From Larkinella punicea (GTDB lineage Bacteria > Bacteroidota > Bacteroidia > Cytophagales > Spirosomataceae), in the NCBI RefSeq assembly GCF_003334855.1, contig NZ_QOWE01000012.1, positions 62,001 through 126,000 on the forward strand: a stretch of DNA of 64,000 bases. Direction: 5' to 3'. Under the pieces are notes generated by a model, which worked only from the letters and a program-made list of their open reading frames with translations, did no database searches and was not told the origin of the DNA. The position numbers and the translations under genes are program-made. Positions 15,877 to 24,956 of the stretch are shown piece by piece. Positions within the stretch are counted from its first letter, which is position 1. Every line of letters starts with the position of its first letter.

Positions 15877-17012
15877 ACCCACCCCTGCTTCTTGTTCGAT
15901 TCCAGTATCTTCTCGCAGATCAGGAGTTCGCGGTAGCCGTCGGCGAAGGTGGGGTAAGTTGGGTTTTCGGGCTGTTTGCCAGCGGCAACGGCTTCGTAGA
16001 CTTCCTTGAACATCTGCTTCGAGGTGTCGGGGAAGCCTTCGTTGTGACCACCGGGGAACGAAATGACCGACCGCGCTTCAGAATACATCAGCGACGGATC
16101 GCGCATCAGGCTTTCGTTGTAGCCGTCACGGTTACCGATCCACATTTCGTTCGGGGCTTCGGAGTTCCAGGCAAAGGTTTTTTTCGAACCGGCAATCTCC
16201 AGTTTCATCTGGTTTTTGCGACCCGCCGAGACCTGCGAAACCGTAATGACGCCCTTGTTACCGTTGTCGAACCGCAGCAACACGTTGGCGTGGTCTTCGG
16301 TGTTGATGGGCACATCGGCGTAATCTTCCGGTTGCAGCATCTTGCCCGAATACGTTTCCACCGCTTTGAGCGGTTTTTTCCGGGTTTTGTGAATGGTGTT
16401 GAAATCGGCCAGCACGGCCACGGTTTTTAGTCCGGTAATGTATTCCAGAATGTCCATCAGGTGGGAGCCGATGTCGGCAATGGCCCGCGAGTCGCCCGAC
16501 TTATCGGGTTCGAGCCGCCAGTTGTAATCCGTTTCGTAAAACAACCAGTCCTGCAAATACGACCCAATTACCGAATACACTTCGCCCAGATCGCCTTTCT
16601 CCCGCATCACCCGCATCTGACGAGCCAGGGGGTAATACCGCAAATTGAAGTGAACGGCATTCACCAGACCGGTTTTGGCCGCCAGTTCCACCAGTTCTTC
16701 CGCTTCTTTCAGATCTTTGGCCAGCGGTTTTTCGCAAACCACATGCTTCCCCGCTTCGAGGACCGCTTTCGATTGCGAATAGTGCAGAAAATTAGGCGTA
16801 CAGATGTGAATACACTGGATGTCGTCCTGTTTCAGCAATTCGTCAAAGGTGTAGGAACGGGCAATCCCCAGTGCGTCGGCTTTCTGTTTGGCCAGTTCGG
16901 CCGTGACTTCGCAAAGAGCAGCTACTTCGACGTTCGGAAGCCGACGCAGGGCTTCAATATGAGCCGGACCAATAAAGCCCGTACCAACTACACCAACTTT
17001 GATTTTTTCCAT
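15867..17012 (-). CDS. Gfo/Idh/MocA-family oxidoreductase
   Basis: 381 residues: N-terminal Rossmann fold with GVVGTGFIGPAH, then the family's CTPNFLHY and KHVVCEKPLAKD (catalytic EKP) and a C-terminal substrate domain with IADIGSHLMDILEYITG. It should oxidise or reduce a sugar or polyol with NAD(P). Similar proteins act on inositols, glucosides or deoxysugars; the exact substrate is not evident. It lies between the second dehydrogenase and the isomerase; the stop codon is part of the right arm of the inverted-repeat element. Confidence 0.92.
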   Translation of the reverse strand: MEKIKVGVVGTGFIGPAHIEALRRLPNVEVAALCEVTAELAKQKADALGIARSYTFDELLKQDDIQCIHICTPNFLHYSQSKAVLEAGKHVVCEKPLAKDLKEAEELVELAAKTGLVNAVHFNLRYYPLARQMRVMREKGDLGEVYSVIGSYLQDWLFYETDYNWRLEPDKSGDSRAIADIGSHLMDILEYITGLKTVAVLADFNTIHKTRKKPLKAVETYSGKMLQPEDYADVPINTEDHANVLLRFDNGNKGVITVSQVSAGRKNQMKLEIAGSKKTFAWNSEAPNEMWIGNRDGYNESLMRDPSLMYSEARSVISFPGGHNEGFPDTSKQMFKEVYEAVAAGKQPENPTYPTFADGYRELLICEKILESNKKQGWVEI

Positions 17013-17053
17013 TTTTGAGATATAAAGTACGTTTTTTGGTTTAAAAAGGAGGA

Positions 17054-17160
17054 TTGTTTCGCGGAGTTGAACGGAGTAAAAGGAGTTTAGCGGAGAAATA
17101 AAAGTTTAAAAAATAAATCTCCGCTAAACTCCTTTTACTCCGTTCAACTCCGCGAAACAA
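17054..17160. repeat. Perfect 43-bp inverted repeat
   Basis: Arms 17054-17096 and 17118-17160 are perfectly complementary over 43 bases with a 21-base A/T loop. Each arm is made of GGAGT-like words with a period of about nine bases. It fills the gap between two dehydrogenase genes and ends 7 bases from the stop of the upstream one. Such a stem is far longer than a terminator needs. Confidence 0.95.
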
Positions 17161-17166
17161 CCCATT

Positions 17167-18324
17167 TTACTCCACGAATTTCGTCCACTTTTCATTGGAC
17201 TGGTTCGACTGGAGCACGGTTTCGATGAAGGCTAAGCCGCGGATGCCGTCTTCTGCGGAGGGGAAATCGGCGTAGATCGGGTCGGGTTCCTTGCCTTCCA
17301 TGACACTTCGGAGCGTGACGGCGAAATTGCGGTACAGATTGGCGAACGCTTCGAAAAAGCCCTCGGGGTGACCAGACGGAACCCGGATGTGCGCCTTCGC
17401 GGCTGCGGATAATTCGCCAACCGCCGGGCGGAAAACCCGCTGCCCTTCCTGCGTTTTGTAAATCAGTGTGTTCGGCTCCATCTGCCGCCATTCCAGGCCA
17501 CCGAGTTCGCCATAAATCCGGATACTCAGCGCATTTTCCTCGCCGTTGGCAATCTGGCTGGCGTGCAGAACGCCCTTCACACCGTCTTCAAACCGCAGCA
17601 GTACGTTGCCGTCGTCGTCCAGCTTCCGCCCCTCGACGAAGATCGTCAGGTCGGCACACAATTCAGTGATTTTCAAACCGGTAATGTATTCCGCCAGGTT
17701 CTCCGCGTGCGTACCGATATCGCCCATGCAACCAGCCGCGCCCGACTGGGCCGGGTCGGTCCGCCAGATGGCCTGTTTGTAGGACGTCGCTTCTTCCAGC
17801 TTCGAAAGCCAGCCCTGCGGGTATTCCACCACGACTTTGCGGAGTTTGCCCAGTTTGCCGCTCCGCACCATCTCGCGGGCTTCTTTCACCATCGGATACC
17901 CCGTGTAATTGTGAGTCAGGCAGAACAGTTTGCCGGTTTCTTTCACAATCTGAGCCAGTTCCCGGGCTTCCGCCAGATTCAGCGTCATGGGTTTGTCGCA
18001 AACCACATGAAAACCGTTTTCAAGAGCCAGTTTTGCGGGCGGAAAGTGCATGTGGTTTGGGGTTACGATCGACACAAAGTCCATCCGTTCCCCTTCCGGC
18101 AATTCCTTTTCTTTCAAAATCATTTCCTCAAAACTGCCGTATACACGTTCGTCGGGCAGATAAAGAGCGTAGCCAGTGGCTTTTGATTTTTCCGGATTGG
18201 AGCTAAAAGCCCCGCAGACCAGTTCGATTTCGCCGTCGAAAACAGCGGCCCGGCGGTGGACGGCCCCAATGAAAGCTTCCAGGCTTCCGCCAATCATGCC
18301 CATCCGAATTTTTCTGTGCGCCAT
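17167..18324 (-). CDS. Gfo/Idh/MocA-family oxidoreductase
   Basis: 385 residues. Rossmann start RMGMIGGSLEAFIG, then SIVTPNHMHFPPA, FHVVCDKPMTLN (a D replaces E in the usual EKP, a common variant), and CMGDIGTHAENLAEYITG in the substrate domain. It belongs to the same superfamily as the neighbour at 15867 but is clearly diverged from it, so they are probably two steps of one pathway and not a recent duplication. The leader contains two AACCAAAC words before the ATG. The divergent MFS transporter next door is a likely uptake partner. Confidence 0.92.
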   Translation of the reverse strand: MAHRKIRMGMIGGSLEAFIGAVHRRAAVFDGEIELVCGAFSSNPEKSKATGYALYLPDERVYGSFEEMILKEKELPEGERMDFVSIVTPNHMHFPPAKLALENGFHVVCDKPMTLNLAEARELAQIVKETGKLFCLTHNYTGYPMVKEAREMVRSGKLGKLRKVVVEYPQGWLSKLEEATSYKQAIWRTDPAQSGAAGCMGDIGTHAENLAEYITGLKITELCADLTIFVEGRKLDDDGNVLLRFEDGVKGVLHASQIANGEENALSIRIYGELGGLEWRQMEPNTLIYKTQEGQRVFRPAVGELSAAAKAHIRVPSGHPEGFFEAFANLYRNFAVTLRSVMEGKEPDPIYADFPSAEDGIRGLAFIETVLQSNQSNEKWTKFVE

Positions 18325-18571
18325 ACTATTGTTGAACTGAAGGTTTGGTTAGTTTGGTTGATTCTGACCGGATATTTTGGGTCTCTAAACGGGGAAGATT
18401 CAGAAAATCAGTTCCTACTACTCCCCCGTTAAAAATCTAAAAATATAAAATCAGAAGAATTTGGCCGGGAAATTAGCAGGTTTACTTATTTTTCGGAAAT
18501 TTTGTATATTTCCATTCAATAAAACTTAGCTTTAACCACAAATTTTTCAACTAAACCCCTACAATACACTT

Positions 18572-19804
18572 ATGGCGACACTCACGGCGACAATGCCTGT
18601 CAACCAGAGCCGACTTTTCAATGCCAGTTGCTTTGCGCTTATCACCACGGCCTTTTCCTTCAGCATCCGGGCCGGGATTCTGCCCCAGTTAGGAACGGAG
18701 TTCGGGTTGACAGCCACCCAACTCGGTGTGATCAATTCCATGTTCTTTTTTGGCTTCCCCATTTCCATGATCATTGGGGGTCTGGTTTACCACTCCGTTG
18801 GTCCCAAAATTATTATGATGGTGGCCGTGATCGCCCACACCCTGGGTATTCTGCTCACCATTTATTCCGGCGGCTACATCGGTTTGCTCGTCTCCACCTT
18901 CTTCATTGGATTCGGGAACGGTTGTACGGAAGCCGCCTGTAACCCCATGATCGCGGACATGTATACCGGATCAAAAATGAACAAAATGCTGAGTCGGTTC
19001 CATATGTGGTTTCCGGGCGGAATCGTGTTGGGCAGCTTGATCTCCAAATTCATGACGGATGCCGGCCAACCCTGGCAGGCGCAAATCTGGGTCATCATGA
19101 TCCCGACGGTTATTTACGCATTCCTGTATTTCGGACAGGCATTCCCGCAACCCCGCGTCGAAGGCGTTACGTCAATCGGTAAGAATTTCGCGGCCATGTT
19201 GACGCCCCTGTACATTTTCATCTTCTGCTGCATGGCCTTTACGGCCATCACCGAATTTGGTCCGCAGCAATGGGTCGGCTTGATCATGGCGAAAAGTGGT
19301 GCCAGCCCGATGTTGATTCTGGCCCTGGTGACGGGACTGATGGCGATCGGGCGGTTCTTTGCAGGTCCCATCGTTCATAAATTCGACCAGACCGGGGTGT
19401 TACTGGGGTCAGCGGTTTTTGCCACAATCGGTATTTACCTGTTCAGCACCCAAACCGGAACGTCGGCCTACATTGCGGCTGTCTTCTTCGCCATTGGCGT
19501 CTGTTATTTCTGGCCAACCATGATCGGCTTTGTCGCCGAAAACATTCCGTTGAGCGGAGCGCTCGGTATGTCCATCGTTGGTGGTGTCGGGATGTTGTCG
19601 ACTTCCATTTTCCAAACCATCATCGGTGGCTGGATCGATACCGAACGCGCTGAAAAATCCGCAGCCGGTCTGTCGGGCGATGCCCTGGAACTGGCCGCCG
19701 GGCAAGCCACGCTGGTCAAAATGACCACTTTCCCAATCATTTTGATCGTTGCGTTTACCTTGCTTTGGTTCTGGATGCGCAGCCGCAAAAAGAGCCACGC
19801 TTAA
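18572..19804 (+). CDS. MFS sugar-type transporter
   Basis: 410 residues with about twelve hydrophobic segments and no signal peptide. Recognisable parts are FFFGFPISMIIGGLVYHSVG (the loop after helix 2), GNGCTEAACNPMIADMY and FHMWFPGGIVLGSL, like the FucP-type sugar:proton symporters of Bacteroidota. It is divergent from the dehydrogenase/isomerase genes and likely supplies their substrate. The upstream 250 bases are A/T-rich; TTG (18461) and TATTTTTC (18487-18494) form a weak promoter match. A strong terminator follows. Confidence 0.9.
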   Translation: MATLTATMPVNQSRLFNASCFALITTAFSFSIRAGILPQLGTEFGLTATQLGVINSMFFFGFPISMIIGGLVYHSVGPKIIMMVAVIAHTLGILLTIYSGGYIGLLVSTFFIGFGNGCTEAACNPMIADMYTGSKMNKMLSRFHMWFPGGIVLGSLISKFMTDAGQPWQAQIWVIMIPTVIYAFLYFGQAFPQPRVEGVTSIGKNFAAMLTPLYIFIFCCMAFTAITEFGPQQWVGLIMAKSGASPMLILALVTGLMAIGRFFAGPIVHKFDQTGVLLGSAVFATIGIYLFSTQTGTSAYIAAVFFAIGVCYFWPTMIGFVAENIPLSGALGMSIVGGVGMLSTSIFQTIIGGWIDTERAEKSAAGLSGDALELAAGQATLVKMTTFPIILIVAFTLLWFWMRSRKKSHA

Positions 19805-19842
19805 TTTGCAATACGGCAAAAAAAGCCTACATTGATAGTAAG

Positions 19843-19886
19843 AAACTTCCAGCCTTGATTCGCCGACGGGCTGGAAGTTTTTTTTA
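19843..19886 (+). terminator. Terminator of the MFS gene
   Basis: AAACTTCCAGCC (19843-19854) pairs with GGCTGGAAGTTT (19869-19880) and runs into a T tract. It lies about 40 bases after the stop codon. Confidence 0.9.
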
Positions 19887-19904
19887 GTAATTTTTAGAGA
19901 AAAA

Positions 19905-19936
19905 TTGGCATTATTTATTAATTGTTTTTATTTTTG
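19905..19936 (+). promoter_or_regulatory. Promoter with full -33/-7 match
   Basis: TTG (19905-19907), 21 bases, TATTTTTG (19929-19936): the best match to the Bacteroidota consensus in the window. It lies between a terminator and the small membrane protein gene at 20015. Confidence 0.6.
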
Positions 19937-20014
19937 AATCAACTATAGAAAGCACCGATAAATAAGGTATTGACCGTAACACCACGTATTTCCCTAAACC
20001 TTACCCTATCGCCA

Positions 20015-20260
20015 ATGAGTCAATTAACCCAAACCCGTAAATGGCCTACTTTGAAATTATCACGCTGGCAGATTATTCAGCTATCGGTACTTTCACTCCT
20101 GATTACCGCAATGTCTTTCTGGAGGTTTCAATATGAACAGGTGCTGCCGAGAATAAACCCAGTCCAAATGATGATGATGCAGGAACACGGAGACTTGAAT
20201 GGTCAGACGTTTGTCAAGAACACGCTGCCCCAGACCCCGGTTTCTAAAGTCCAACTCTAA
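20015..20260 (+). CDS. Small single-span membrane protein, unknown
   Basis: 81 residues from ATG 20015 (MSQLTQTRKW); an upstream in-frame ATG at 19970 is less likely because it adds a stretch close to the predicted promoter. A basic N-terminus is followed by one membrane helix (about 20-36, IIQLSVLSLLITAMSFW), then an outside or periplasmic tail with a methionine-rich patch QMMMMQ. It has its own promoter (19905-19936) and terminator (20310-20341), which argues that it is real. I do not recognise a family. Confidence 0.55.
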   Translation: MSQLTQTRKWPTLKLSRWQIIQLSVLSLLITAMSFWRFQYEQVLPRINPVQMMMMQEHGDLNGQTFVKNTLPQTPVSKVQL

Positions 20261-20309
20261 ATTCTCCGATCCGATTTGACGTAACTTTACTACCTTCTCT
20301 GTATATCCG

Positions 20310-20341
20310 ATGACCCGCCAATACAGCGGGTCATTTTTTTA
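20310..20341 (+). terminator. Terminator of the small membrane protein gene
   Basis: ATGACCCGC (20310-20318) pairs perfectly with GCGGGTCAT (20326-20334) around a 7-base loop and is followed by TTTTTT. Confidence 0.92.
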
Positions 20342-20410
20342 GTTTTCTTCTTACCTTAGCGCCCCAACAACGAATCCGACTACCATCTATCACACTTGAC
20401 CTTATTGTTT

Positions 20411-22678
20411 ATGGAGAAGAAAATCCGCCGGGAAGACGCCCTCGAATACCACGCCAAGGGCCGTCCGGGCAAAATTGAAGTCATTCCTACCAAAGAGTAC
20501 AGTACACAACGTGACCTTTCCCTGGCCTATTCCCCGGGCGTAGCCGAACCCTGTCTGGCCATCGCCGAAAACGTCGAAGACGTCTATAAATACACCGCCA
20601 AAGGCAATCTGGTGGCCGTAATCAGCAACGGAAGTGCGGTTTTGGGTCTGGGCGACATTGGCCCGGAAGCCGGCAAACCCGTCATGGAAGGCAAAGGGCT
20701 GCTGTTCAAGATTTACGCCGACATCGATGTCTTTGACATTGAGCTGAATACCAAAAATGTGGACGAGTTTGTCCGCACCGTTAAAATCCTGGAACCCACG
20801 TTCGGTGGAGTCAACCTGGAAGATATCAAAGCCCCGGAATGCTTCGCAATTGAGGAACGGCTCAAAAAAGAGCTGAACATTCCGGTGATGCACGACGACC
20901 AGCACGGCACGGCCATCATCTCGGCGGCCGCCTTGCTGAACGCACTGGAAATCATCGGCAAAAAGATTGAGGAGGTGAAAATTGTGGTGAACGGGGCCGG
21001 AGCCTCGGCCATTTCCTGCTCGAAGCTGTACATCGCGCTGGGGGCGAAAATCGAGAATTTCGTCATGTGCGACAGCAAGGGCGTCATTCGTTCCGACCGA
21101 CCCGACCTTGACGAACGCAAAAGTCTGTTTGTAACCACCCGCGATCTGTACACACTTCAGGAAGCCATGACGGGTGCTGACGTGTTCATCGGATTGTCGA
21201 AAGGCAACGTTGTCACCCAGGACATGGTGCGGTCGATGGCCAAAGACGCGATTGTGTTCGCGATGGCCAACCCGACGCCCGAAATTTCGTATCCCGAAGC
21301 CGTGGAAGCCCGTCCGGATATCATCATGGCGACCGGTCGTTCCGATTATCCCAACCAGGTCAACAATGTGCTGGGCTTTCCGTTCATTTTCCGCGGGGCG
21401 CTCGACGTTCGGGCCACGGAAATCAACGAAGCGATGAAACTGGCCGCCGTTCGCGCGCTGGCCGATCTGGCGAAAAAATCCGTTCCCGATCTGGTCAACC
21501 TGGCCTACGGTGAATCCAACCTGATGTTTGGCCGGAAATACATCATTCCGAAACCGGTCGATCCGCGTCTGCTAACCACCGTGGCCCCCGCCGTGGCCCA
21601 GGCCGCGATGGATTCGGGCGTTGCCAAACACCCGATTACCGACTGGGATGCCTACGAACAGCAACTGGCGCGTCGTTTGGGTCAGGACAATCAGATTTCG
21701 CGGGTAATTCTCAACAAGGCGAAGTCGGACCCCAAGCGGGTGGTTTTTGCCGATGCCGAGAACCTGAAAGTACTGAAAGCGGCCCAACAGGTTCGTGATG
21801 AAGGCATTGCCTTCCCCATCCTGCTGGGTGAAGTCGATCGGATTCGGGCCTTGATTACCGAAAACAACCTCGATTTAGCCAATGTCCCGATTCTGGACCC
21901 CCGCGCTCCGGAGCAGGACGAGCTGATTCAAAAGTTCAGCGAACTCTACTACGAGAAACGAAAACGCAAGGGCAGCAACGCGACGGAAGCCAAGAAGCAG
22001 ATGTATTACCGGAATTATTTCGGGGTGATGATGGTGGAAGCAGGTGAAGCCGATGCTGTGATTTCCGGTCTGACGCGCAACTACCCCGACACGATCCGCC
22101 CGGCTTTGCAGGTGATTGGAAAAGAAGTCGGCGTGAAAAAAGTGGCCGGAATGTACATTCTGCTCACCAAACGCGGTCCACTGTTTTTCTCCGACACAAC
22201 GGTTAATTTTAATCCGACGGTCGAAGAGGTGGTTGAAATCACGGAACTGACGGCCAAAGCCGTCGAACGGTTTAACATCAAACCCCGGATTGCCCTGGTT
22301 TCGTATTCCAACTTCGGCAGCGCGAAAGGCGACGATGCCCAGAAAATGAACCTGGCCGTTGAGATTCTGCAACGCAAACACCCCGATATGATTGTCGATG
22401 GGGAGATTCAGGCCCACTTAGCGTTCAATACCGATCTGCTGAAACTCAATCATCCGTTCAGCAAACTGGTGGAAGAAGGCGCCAACACGCTGATTTTCCC
22501 GAACCTGTCGGCATCGAACATCGCCTACAACCTCATGACGGAGTCCGCCGGTTTCGACGCCATCGGCCCCATTCTCCTCGGTCTTCGCAAACCGGTTCAC
22601 GTTTTGCAACTCGGCAGTTCCGAGCGCGAAATCGTCAACATGGTCGCCATCGCGGTGGTGGAAGCGCAAGGGAAATGA
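20411..22678 (+). CDS. maeB: NADP-dependent malic enzyme with phosphotransacetylase-like domain
   Basis: 755 residues from ATG 20411. The malic-enzyme part (about 1-410) shows [14 protein letters not shown] with the catalytic Tyr, [13 protein letters not shown] with the Lys, and [12 protein letters not shown] with metal-binding Asp residues; the NAD(P) fold begins near [12 protein letters not shown]. The C-terminal part (about 425-755) is a phosphate acetyl/butyryltransferase-like domain, as in MaeB-type fusions, where it is thought to be regulatory and not catalytic. It decarboxylates malate to pyruvate with NADP, linking the TCA cycle to NADPH supply. It is monocistronic. Confidence 0.97.
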   Translation: MEKKIRREDALEYHAKGRPGKIEVIPTKEYSTQRDLSLAYSPGVAEPCLAIAENVEDVYKYTAKGNLVAVISNGSAVLGLGDIGPEAGKPVMEGKGLLFKIYADIDVFDIELNTKNVDEFVRTVKILEPTFGGVNLEDIKAPECFAIEERLKKELNIPVMHDDQHGTAIISAAALLNALEIIGKKIEEVKIVVNGAGASAISCSKLYIALGAKIENFVMCDSKGVIRSDRPDLDERKSLFVTTRDLYTLQEAMTGADVFIGLSKGNVVTQDMVRSMAKDAIVFAMANPTPEISYPEAVEARPDIIMATGRSDYPNQVNNVLGFPFIFRGALDVRATEINEAMKLAAVRALADLAKKSVPDLVNLAYGESNLMFGRKYIIPKPVDPRLLTTVAPAVAQAAMDSGVAKHPITDWDAYEQQLARRLGQDNQISRVILNKAKSDPKRVVFADAENLKVLKAAQQVRDEGIAFPILLGEVDRIRALITENNLDLANVPILDPRAPEQDELIQKFSELYYEKRKRKGSNATEAKKQMYYRNYFGVMMVEAGEADAVISGLTRNYPDTIRPALQVIGKEVGVKKVAGMYILLTKRGPLFFSDTTVNFNPTVEEVVEITELTAKAVERFNIKPRIALVSYSNFGSAKGDDAQKMNLAVEILQRKHPDMIVDGEIQAHLAFNTDLLKLNHPFSKLVEEGANTLIFPNLSASNIAYNLMTESAGFDAIGPILLGLRKPVHVLQLGSSEREIVNMVAIAVVEAQGK

Positions 22679-22681
22679 ATG

Positions 22682-22770
22682 AATTAAAAGTTAAAAATTA
22701 AGAGTTAAAAATAGGGCAACCCGTTCCGTTTATGCATCGTCCAGCTACTTTTAATTTTTAACTTTTAATT
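22682..22770. repeat. 24-bp inverted repeat, A/T-rich
   Basis: Arms 22682-22705 and 22747-22770 match 23 of 24 and consist of AGTTAAAAATTAA-type words. The same words form the repeat at 28553-28681. It lies between the convergent genes maeB and DUF4385. Confidence 0.85.
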
Positions 22771-22775
22771 TTTGA

Positions 22776-23276
22776 TTACCCATATTTCTTTTGCCACTCC
22801 TTCCGCATTCGCTGGTACTCCGGATCTTCGCGGGCGAGGAGGTATTTTTCGCGGAAGATGGCGGCACTTTCGGCTTTCACCGGATCGACATCGAGTGGTA
22901 ACTGATCACGGCCGTGGCTTCCGCTGCGGCCTTTTTTATCGTCAGGAACCGGGCCGTCGTATTTCTGGCCGGTTCGGTGGTTGGCGTAGCGCCGGGAGCG
23001 CGTTACGCCCATTTGCAGGAACTTCCGCGCCATGTCCATCCCGACAAAATCGCCGTTCTTCTTATAATCGAGAAACAGTTCATAAATCTTGTCCGACGAC
23101 GCCCGGGCAATTTCCGGGGTTTTAAACCGCCAATGCGGCAGAATTTCCGACTTATACGGTTCTACCAGCAAAACGCCCTGTTCGCCAATTCCGACGCGGT
23201 ATAATTCCGGACGCTCGCGCAGGTTCAATTCCTTGTAGTTCAAATCGTAATCAAATTTCTTGCGGCTGCTTTTCAT
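22776..23276 (-). CDS. DUF4385-family protein
   Basis: 166 residues starting MKSSRKKFDYDLNYKELN. The conserved stretch YRVGIGEQGVLLVEPYKSE, followed by ILPHWRFKTPEIA and DFVGMDMARKFLQMGVTR, identifies DUF4385, a family found in diverse bacteria and some phages or algal viruses. It has many charged residues and no membrane segment or signal peptide, so it is cytoplasmic. No function is known. It converges on maeB. Confidence 0.85.
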   Translation of the reverse strand: MKSSRKKFDYDLNYKELNLRERPELYRVGIGEQGVLLVEPYKSEILPHWRFKTPEIARASSDKIYELFLDYKKNGDFVGMDMARKFLQMGVTRSRRYANHRTGQKYDGPVPDDKKGRSGSHGRDQLPLDVDPVKAESAAIFREKYLLAREDPEYQRMRKEWQKKYG

Positions 23277-23302
23277 GGGGTGAATGGCATGGTATACGGT
23301 CT

Positions 23303-23323
23303 ACCCCGGATTACATCCGGGGT
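23303..23323. repeat. Short palindrome, CCCCGGAT type
   Basis: ACCCCGGAT (23303-23311) pairs perfectly with ATCCGGGGT (23315-23323) around a 3-base loop, followed by a second small hairpin GCCcttcaGGC near 23337-23347. It looks like a dispersed REP-like unit but only this copy is in the window. Confidence 0.55.
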
Positions 23324-23479
23324 TATCCAGCGTCAAGCCCTTCAGGCTACACAGAATCCAGTACGTATTGTGTTAACGGCAACCGCTATTTTTAGTTTAT
23401 TTTCTTCTTTTTCGCCACTACTGTAATAAACCTCATCCGCCCGCGACTAACACCGTGAAAGCCTAACGATGCAATCCCG

Positions 23480-23968
23480 ATGGAAAAGGAATTTGTCAGC
23501 CTGTTGAACCGGCACCCCGGTATTCTCTACAAAGTCTGTTCGCTGTACTGCAAAGCGCGGGACGACCGGAATGACCTTTTTCAGGAGATCGTCCTCCAGC
23601 TCTGGAAAGCCTATCCAACTTTCAAAAACGAATCGGCGGTGACAACCTGGATGTACCGGATTGCGCTGAATACCGCCATTTCAAATTTCCGAAAGAAGTC
23701 TGGAAAACCGCAACCCGTTTCGTTCTCTGATCTGGATTTCCAGATTCCGGACCTGAAAGAAGACACCTCCGACGAAGAAATCAGCCTGCTTTATGCATCC
23801 ATCGAACAGCTTTCACCCGTCGAAAAAGCCGTCATTTCGCTCTACCTGGATGACAGAAGTTACGATGAAATGGCCACGATTCTTGGCATTTCCAAATCCA
23901 ATGTGGGCGTTAAGCTGAACCGCATCAAAACCAAACTCGAAAAACTTATCAAATCGACAACCCGTTAA
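23480..23968 (+). CDS. ECF-type RNA polymerase sigma factor
   Basis: 162 residues. Region 2 shows DLFQEIVLQLWKAYPTF and TWMYRIALNTAISNFRK; region 4 shows LSPVEKAVISLYLDDRSYDE and GISKSNVGVKLNRIKTKLE. These are complete sigma-2 and sigma-4 helices with a short linker. The next gene begins 12 bases later and encodes a membrane protein, probably its partner. Promoters it recognises are not apparent; the barrel gene at 24957 is the nearest downstream candidate. Confidence 0.93.
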   Translation: MEKEFVSLLNRHPGILYKVCSLYCKARDDRNDLFQEIVLQLWKAYPTFKNESAVTTWMYRIALNTAISNFRKKSGKPQPVSFSDLDFQIPDLKEDTSDEEISLLYASIEQLSPVEKAVISLYLDDRSYDEMATILGISKSNVGVKLNRIKTKLEKLIKSTTR

Positions 23969-23979
23969 TTACCAAGACC

Positions 23980-24606
23980 ATGAACTTAGATGAACTCAAA
24001 TCAACCTGGAAAGCCTACGACGAAAAAATGCTGGCCAGCCAGAAATTAAGCGAACGCGTGGTGTTTATGATGATCAAAGACCGCTCGAAAAGTACCCTGG
24101 CAAAAATGGAGCGAAACCTGACAGGTGCCGGTCTCATTATGACCGCCGTCGTCCTCTTCTTCGCAGCCGCTATTGCCGGTAATGCCTTCGACTACACAAG
24201 CTGGTATTTCTACATTCCTTCCGTGTTGTACATTGGATTAGCGCTCTTTGCCATCAGCGTCGTTGTAAAAAATTACCGCAACCTCAGCCGGGTGTCGCTC
24301 AGCCAGCAGAATCTGTATGACAGCCTGACGACGGTTTTGAGATGGCACGAAAAAACCCGGACAGCTTTAGCCCGAGTCTGGCTTCTGTGCATGATGTCTG
24401 GCTTTCTGTTTGGCGTATCGATGGTGGCCCGGAAATTTGAAACCTACGGAACGACAAAAGTTGCCCTGCTGTTGAGCGGACAGGCGCTGATGATCCTAAT
24501 GGTTTACGCGCTGGCCCGCTGGGTATTTGCTGTTTTTGAAGACCGACTCGGGAAGGAATTGAAAGAAAATATTCAGGAACTGGCTCAATTGAAAGCCATT
24601 TCTTAA
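23980..24606 (+). CDS. Membrane protein partnered with the ECF sigma factor
   Basis: 208 residues. A cytoplasmic N-terminus of about 45 residues starts MNLDELKSTWKAYDEK, followed by four membrane segments (about 48-66, 73-92, 133-150 and 160-178) and a charged tail. It has no zinc-finger (HxxxCxxC) and no FecR domain, but its position 12 bases after the sigma gene and its short N-terminal helix region suggest an anti-sigma role. This N-terminal word (LxELKxxWKxYDxK) is common in Bacteroidota proteins next to ECF sigma genes. The role is inferred from context. Confidence 0.75.
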   Translation: MNLDELKSTWKAYDEKMLASQKLSERVVFMMIKDRSKSTLAKMERNLTGAGLIMTAVVLFFAAAIAGNAFDYTSWYFYIPSVLYIGLALFAISVVVKNYRNLSRVSLSQQNLYDSLTTVLRWHEKTRTALARVWLLCMMSGFLFGVSMVARKFETYGTTKVALLLSGQALMILMVYALARWVFAVFEDRLGKELKENIQELAQLKAIS

Positions 24607-24956
24607 CGGACTCCTCTCCCACTCGTCCGGCTAAGAATCCGTCCAACCCAGGCGCCCGATTCGCGCATTTACCCTACACCCAAATACGCGGTGTTTATCC
24701 CCAAAAAACGGCCATTCATCGAATATCAGGCCCGAAACCCTCCGCTTTGCCCTACTTTTGAGTGTGATTTTAGAGAAATCACACTCGGTCCATTCATCCA
24801 TTTTCCGTACCATCCGCGGGCTTGATTTTACCGTTCCACACTTTCAGTCGAACAACGGTCAACCCGGTTGTCTTATGGATTGAAGTTAGCAATATCTTTG
24901 TATAATTCTATTTGATCCCGCTATTTCCGCTTCCAACAGACTATATTCCCAGAATT
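24607..24956. other. Intergenic region with hairpin and promoter
   Basis: About 350 bases between the sigma pair and the barrel gene. A perfect 11-bp stem, GAGTGTGATTT/AAATCACACTC, with a 5-base loop lies at 24760-24786; no T tract follows, so it may be an operator instead of a terminator. TACTTTTG (24753-24760) resembles a -7 element but has no -33 partner. The likely promoter of the next gene is at 24868-24900. Confidence 0.45.
24868..24900 (+). promoter_or_regulatory. Candidate promoter of the barrel gene at 24957
   Basis: TTG (24868-24870), 22 bases, TATCTTTG (24893-24900), a perfect -7 element. The predicted start near 24907 gives a leader of about 50 bases. Confidence 0.5.

Noticed and set aside
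24631-24813. Minus-strand 60-codon frame between sigma partner and barrel gene
   Set aside because: It crosses the hairpin at 24760-24786, has no family resemblance and an arginine/glycine-rich shadow composition.
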